Source: Porticoccaceae bacterium
GTDB lineage: Bacteria > Pseudomonadota > Gammaproteobacteria > Pseudomonadales > Porticoccaceae
Assembly (NCBI GenBank): GCA_003448675.1
Contig: DLXZ01000136.1
Span: 391-9,120 of the forward strand
Length of the DNA stretch: 8,730 nucleotides
Direction of reading: 5' to 3'
In this document: piece after piece, positions 6,208 through 8,730 of the stretch
Position numbering within the stretch: the first letter of the stretch is position 1
Layout: every line of letters starts with the position of its first letter
The notes under the pieces: model-generated
Told to the model about the DNA's origin: nothing
Databases searched by the model: none
What the model saw: only the letters and a program-made list of their open reading frames with translations
Translations under genes and position numbers: made by a program

Positions 6208-7872
6208 TCAATCCTCGACAAAGCGGCCCTTCAGGGCAAACAGACCTCGGGGCCTGCGTTGAATAAACAGAATCACAAACACCAGAATCAGAATCTTCGC
6301 CAGCACCGCGCCCGTGAAGGGTTCGGCAAATTTGTTGACGATGCCCAGGCTCATGGCGCCCACAAAGGTTCCCATCAGGTTGCCGACGCCGCCGAACACC
6401 ACCACCATGAAGGAATCGATAATGTAGGACTGCCCCAGGTTAGGACCAACATTGGTGAGCTGACTCAGGGCCACGCCGGCGACTCCGGCAATACCGGAAC
6501 CCAGACCAAAAGTAAGCGCATCCACCCAGCCGGTGCGAATGCCCATGGAGCTGGCCATGGCCCGGTTCTGGGTCACCGCTCGCATCTGTAAGCCGAAAAA
6601 AGTTCGCTTAAGCAGCTGAATCAAGGCAAACAGCACCAGCAGGGCGAAAATAATAATGTACAGGCGGTTATAGGTCAGCGACAACATACCGTTTACCTGC
6701 CAGGACCCACTCAGCCATTCGGGCGTAATCACCGAACGGTTCAGGGGTGTAAAAATCGAACGCACCAACTGCTGCAAAATCAGGCTGATGCCGAAAGTAG
6801 CCAGCAGGGTTTCCAGGGGCCGACCATATAAAAAGCGAATCACGCCGCGCTCAATCGCCACGCCAAACAAACCGGAAACCACAAAAGCCGCCGGGATGGC
6901 TACTATCAGGGACAAACCAATGTGGTTGGGCATCAACAGCTGGATAACATAGGTGGTGTAGGCCCCGAGCATAATCATTTCGCCGTGGGCCATATTGATC
7001 ACCCCCATCACCCCGAAGGTAATGGCCAGCCCCACGGCCGCCAGCAACAGCACTGAACCCAGACTGATGCCGAAGAACAGGTCCTCAAAAAATTTATATA
7101 TTTTCGCCCGCGTGCGCAAATCAACCAGCGCTTCGCTCGCTGCCGCTCGCACCGCTGCGTCGGGCTCGGCATACTCTCCCTGGTCATCTTGAATCAGCAA
7201 CAACTCCAACATGGTCACCACTCTGTGGTCACTGGCGTCTGCCATGCTTTCCACCGCCTGTAGACGCTCGGCGGCATCCTCGCTACCCAGCAGGACCGCT
7301 GCTCGGGCAAGCTCGAGGGCTTCCCTGAGCACGTTGACTTTCTCCTTGGATAAAGCGTCGTTCAGGGCCGGTAAAAACTCGCGAGAGGGCGCTTTTAAAA
7401 TCTCCTGGGCCGCTGTCAGTCGGAGTTCCCTGTCATCACTCTTAAGACGAAACGCGGCAAGGCGACTGCGCAACTGCCGGCGCAGGGAATTATTGACGCC
7501 GACCTTTTTCATGCTTCTTTTTTTGACGACGCCCCGTTCCCTGCCACTAACCACTTCCGTAGCCAGGTAATCTCCCTCAACTTTTTCAAGTATCACGATG
7601 TCCTGACTTTTTTTGTCGTAGTACAGATCGCCATTTAACAGAGCATCAAGTACAAGTGGAACGCGCTGGTCCTCAAAGCCGGTCAGCTCATCAATAATCC
7701 GTGCTTTTTCCTTAAAGCTTTTGCTGGTCAAACCGCCTACCACGGTGGCGAAATCGCTGGCTACCCTAAGGCTGGGCTCCTCGCTGCGAGCCTGAGCAGA
7801 AAAAGCCGAAACAATCAGACCTTCGCCAACTAACAACGCAAACAGACATACTTTAATCAGGCTGTTTTTCAC
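6208..7872 (-). CDS. urtB: Urea ABC transporter permease UrtB
   Basis: This 554-residue LivH-type permease carries a large exported N-terminal domain, as seen in proteobacterial UrtB. Residues 1-28 are a signal sequence (hydrophobic core, then AQA). Residues about 29-260 are hydrophilic and helical; the part from about 150 has repeated helix pairs (LTAAQEIL, VRAAASEAL) reminiscent of HEAT repeats. From about 265 onward come the membrane segments, with the LivH hallmark MGVINMAHGE at 289-298 and a VVVFGGVGNLMGTFVGA segment near the C-terminus. With UrtC it forms the pathway through the inner membrane for substrate delivered by UrtA. The ATG at 7872 is set by the signal peptide; the ribosome site is weak (CTGGG). 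It lies 162 bases after urtA and only 5 bases ahead of urtC. The role of the periplasmic domain is not established; docking UrtA is a reasonable guess. Confidence 0.96.
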   Translation of the reverse strand: MKNSLIKVCLFALLVGEGLIVSAFSAQARSEEPSLRVASDFATVVGGLTSKSFKEKARIIDELTGFEDQRVPLVLDALLNGDLYYDKKSQDIVILEKVEGDYLATEVVSGRERGVVKKRSMKKVGVNNSLRRQLRSRLAAFRLKSDDRELRLTAAQEILKAPSREFLPALNDALSKEKVNVLREALELARAAVLLGSEDAAERLQAVESMADASDHRVVTMLELLLIQDDQGEYAEPDAAVRAAASEALVDLRTRAKIYKFFEDLFFGISLGSVLLLAAVGLAITFGVMGVINMAHGEMIMLGAYTTYVIQLLMPNHIGLSLIVAIPAAFVVSGLFGVAIERGVIRFLYGRPLETLLATFGISLILQQLVRSIFTPLNRSVITPEWLSGSWQVNGMLSLTYNRLYIIIFALLVLFALIQLLKRTFFGLQMRAVTQNRAMASSMGIRTGWVDALTFGLGSGIAGVAGVALSQLTNVGPNLGQSYIIDSFMVVVFGGVGNLMGTFVGAMSLGIVNKFAEPFTGAVLAKILILVFVILFIQRRPRGLFALKGRFVED

Positions 7873-8010
7873 ATTAAAACCCAGGATGTTTATTTCAGGT
7901 CTAAAAAAACGCCAGCCCCGCGCCGATTTTGTAACCGGGATGACACGGAGCTAACGCTTGTTGCCCGGGCACTGTTATGGCAAAAATGCCCCTGCGAAAC
8001 CGGCTATCGG

Positions 8011-8028
8011 GGCGGCCAAGAGGCCGCC
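8011..8028 (-). terminator. Intercistronic hairpin after urtA
   Basis: A perfect GC-only 7-bp stem (GGCGGCC and GGCCGCC, loop TCTT on the minus strand) begins six bases after the urtA stop codon. No T run follows, so it is not a full intrinsic terminator. Such hairpins between a binding-protein gene and its permease genes commonly protect the upstream mRNA from 3' decay or cause partial termination, giving more UrtA than UrtB-E. The remaining part of the 162-base gap (7873-8010) shows no gene and no convincing promoter. Confidence 0.55.
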
Positions 8029-8034
8029 TTGAGC

Positions 8035-8730
8035 TTAGTAGTTTTGCCCAGAGCAGGTCTTGGTTTCAGTGTTGTAGTTACCACACATGATGCTCGGATC
8101 CTGCCAGTCGGAAACGATCTTGGCGCTTTCCGGCAGAAAATCAGTCCAGGCATCACCGGGCACTTCACCGTCTGTCTGCCAGACTGTTTCAAATTGCCCG
8201 TCTTCCTGAATCTCGCCGATCAATACTGGCTTGGTCAGGTGATGGTTCGGTAACATTTTCGCGGTTCCACCCGTGAGATTAGGCACAGTGATGCCGTACA
8301 TGGCGGGACGAACCTTATCCACTTCCGTGGTGCCGGCTTTCTCAACCGCCTTGACCCACATCTTGAAACCTATATAAGTCGCTTCCATGGGGTCGTTGGT
8401 AACCCGCTTCTCATCCTTGATAAAAGTGTGCCAGCTTTCGATGAAGCTTTCGTTGACCTCTGCATCGGCGCTCATGAAGTAGTTCCAGGCCGCCAGATGC
8501 CCTACCAGGGGCGTGGTATCAAAGCCTGACAGCTCCTCTTCACCAACGGAAAAAGCCACCACGGGAATATCCTCGGCGGAGACACCCTGGTTACCCAGCT
8601 CCTTGTAGAAGGGCACATTGGCATCACCGTTAATGGTGGATACTACCGCCGTCTTTTTACCGGCCGCGCCAAACTTTTTGATATCGGAAACGATGGTCTG
8701 CCAATCGGAGTGACCGAAGGGCGTGTAGTT
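8035..8730 (-). CDS. urtA: Urea ABC transporter binding protein UrtA (C-terminal part)
   Basis: This is the last 231 codons of the periplasmic substrate-binding protein of the urea/short-amide importer; the signal peptide and N-terminal lobe lie beyond the right edge of the window, and family members are roughly 400-430 residues long. The frame stays open from the edge (NYTPFGHSDWQTIVSDIKKF, then STINGDANVPFYKELGNQG), which are typical UrtA sequences. An internal GTG at 8616 is not a real start, because homologous sequence continues through it. The C-terminal lobe includes YIGFKMWVKAVEKAGT and ends with a cysteine pair (MCGNYNTETKTC) characteristic of UrtA, which could form a disulfide in the periplasm. 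The stop is TAA. It is the first urt gene in transcription order within the window, so the main operon promoter should lie further upstream, outside the window. Confidence 0.96.
   Translation of the reverse strand, partial: NYTPFGHSDWQTIVSDIKKFGAAGKKTAVVSTINGDANVPFYKELGNQGVSAEDIPVVAFSVGEEELSGFDTTPLVGHLAAWNYFMSADAEVNESFIESWHTFIKDEKRVTNDPMEATYIGFKMWVKAVEKAGTTEVDKVRPAMYGITVPNLTGGTAKMLPNHHLTKPVLIGEIQEDGQFETVWQTDGEVPGDAWTDFLPESAKIVSDWQDPSIMCGNYNTETKTCSGQNY

Noticed and set aside
6203..6211. TTG start for urtC overlapping the urtB stop by four bases
   Set aside because: The GAGGA ribosome site directly abuts this TTG, whereas it is correctly spaced 9 bases from the ATG at 6202.
6259..6591. 110-codon plus-strand open frame rich in His and Gln opposite urtB
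   Set aside because: It is the antisense image of conserved urtB membrane segments, with composition unlike a real protein.
7903..7909. Run of seven T on the minus strand between urtA and urtB, resembling a terminator tail
   Set aside because: The GC-rich sequence in front of it does not fold into a clean stem of more than about three base pairs.
7962..7971. TGCCCGGGCA 10-bp palindrome between urtA and urtB
   Set aside because: It has no loop, no T run and no match to a known operator that I recognise. A 10-bp palindrome in GC-rich DNA may be chance.

Overview
The window is about 55% GC and compact, and it reads as a chromosomal segment of a gammaproteobacterium, possibly marine or oligotrophic. 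That placement rests on the Gram-negative outer-membrane porin of the TorF-like family, a proteobacterial-type UrtB with a long exported N-terminal domain, and NtrC/sigma-54 style regulatory sequence. Genus-level assignment is not supportable from the sequence alone.

Layout from left to right: a plus-strand CoxE-like von Willebrand A protein (33-1418); a bidirectional rho-independent terminator (1444-1471) where two converging transcription units meet; then only minus-strand genes. Read in their own direction (right to left), these are urtA (C-terminal part only, cut by the window edge), urtB, urtC, urtD and urtE, which together form a complete ABC importer for urea and related short amides. 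They are followed by a secreted glycine-rich, collagen-like protein and then a TorF-family outer-membrane porin. urtB through urtE are joined by overlaps or gaps of a few bases and must be one operon. urtA and urtB are separated by 162 bases holding a perfect GC-rich hairpin directly after the urtA stop, which probably sets binding protein in excess over permease.

The most informative observation is in the 217 bases upstream of the porin. A perfect NtrC-type dyad (GCACC-N5-GGTGC) lies about 138 bases upstream of the start predicted from a good sigma-54 -24/-12 element (GG-N10-GC). This is the architecture of classical nitrogen-starvation promoters, and it predicts that the porin is made under nitrogen limitation. 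Placed beside the urea importer, the simplest model is a complete uptake route: the porin admits urea or short amides through the outer membrane, UrtA captures them in the periplasm, and UrtBC/UrtDE carry them across the inner membrane at the cost of ATP. The glycine-rich protein between the two has no recognised function. No urease genes, RNA genes, mobile elements or CRISPR arrays were seen. No gene-free stretch exceeds 300 bases.
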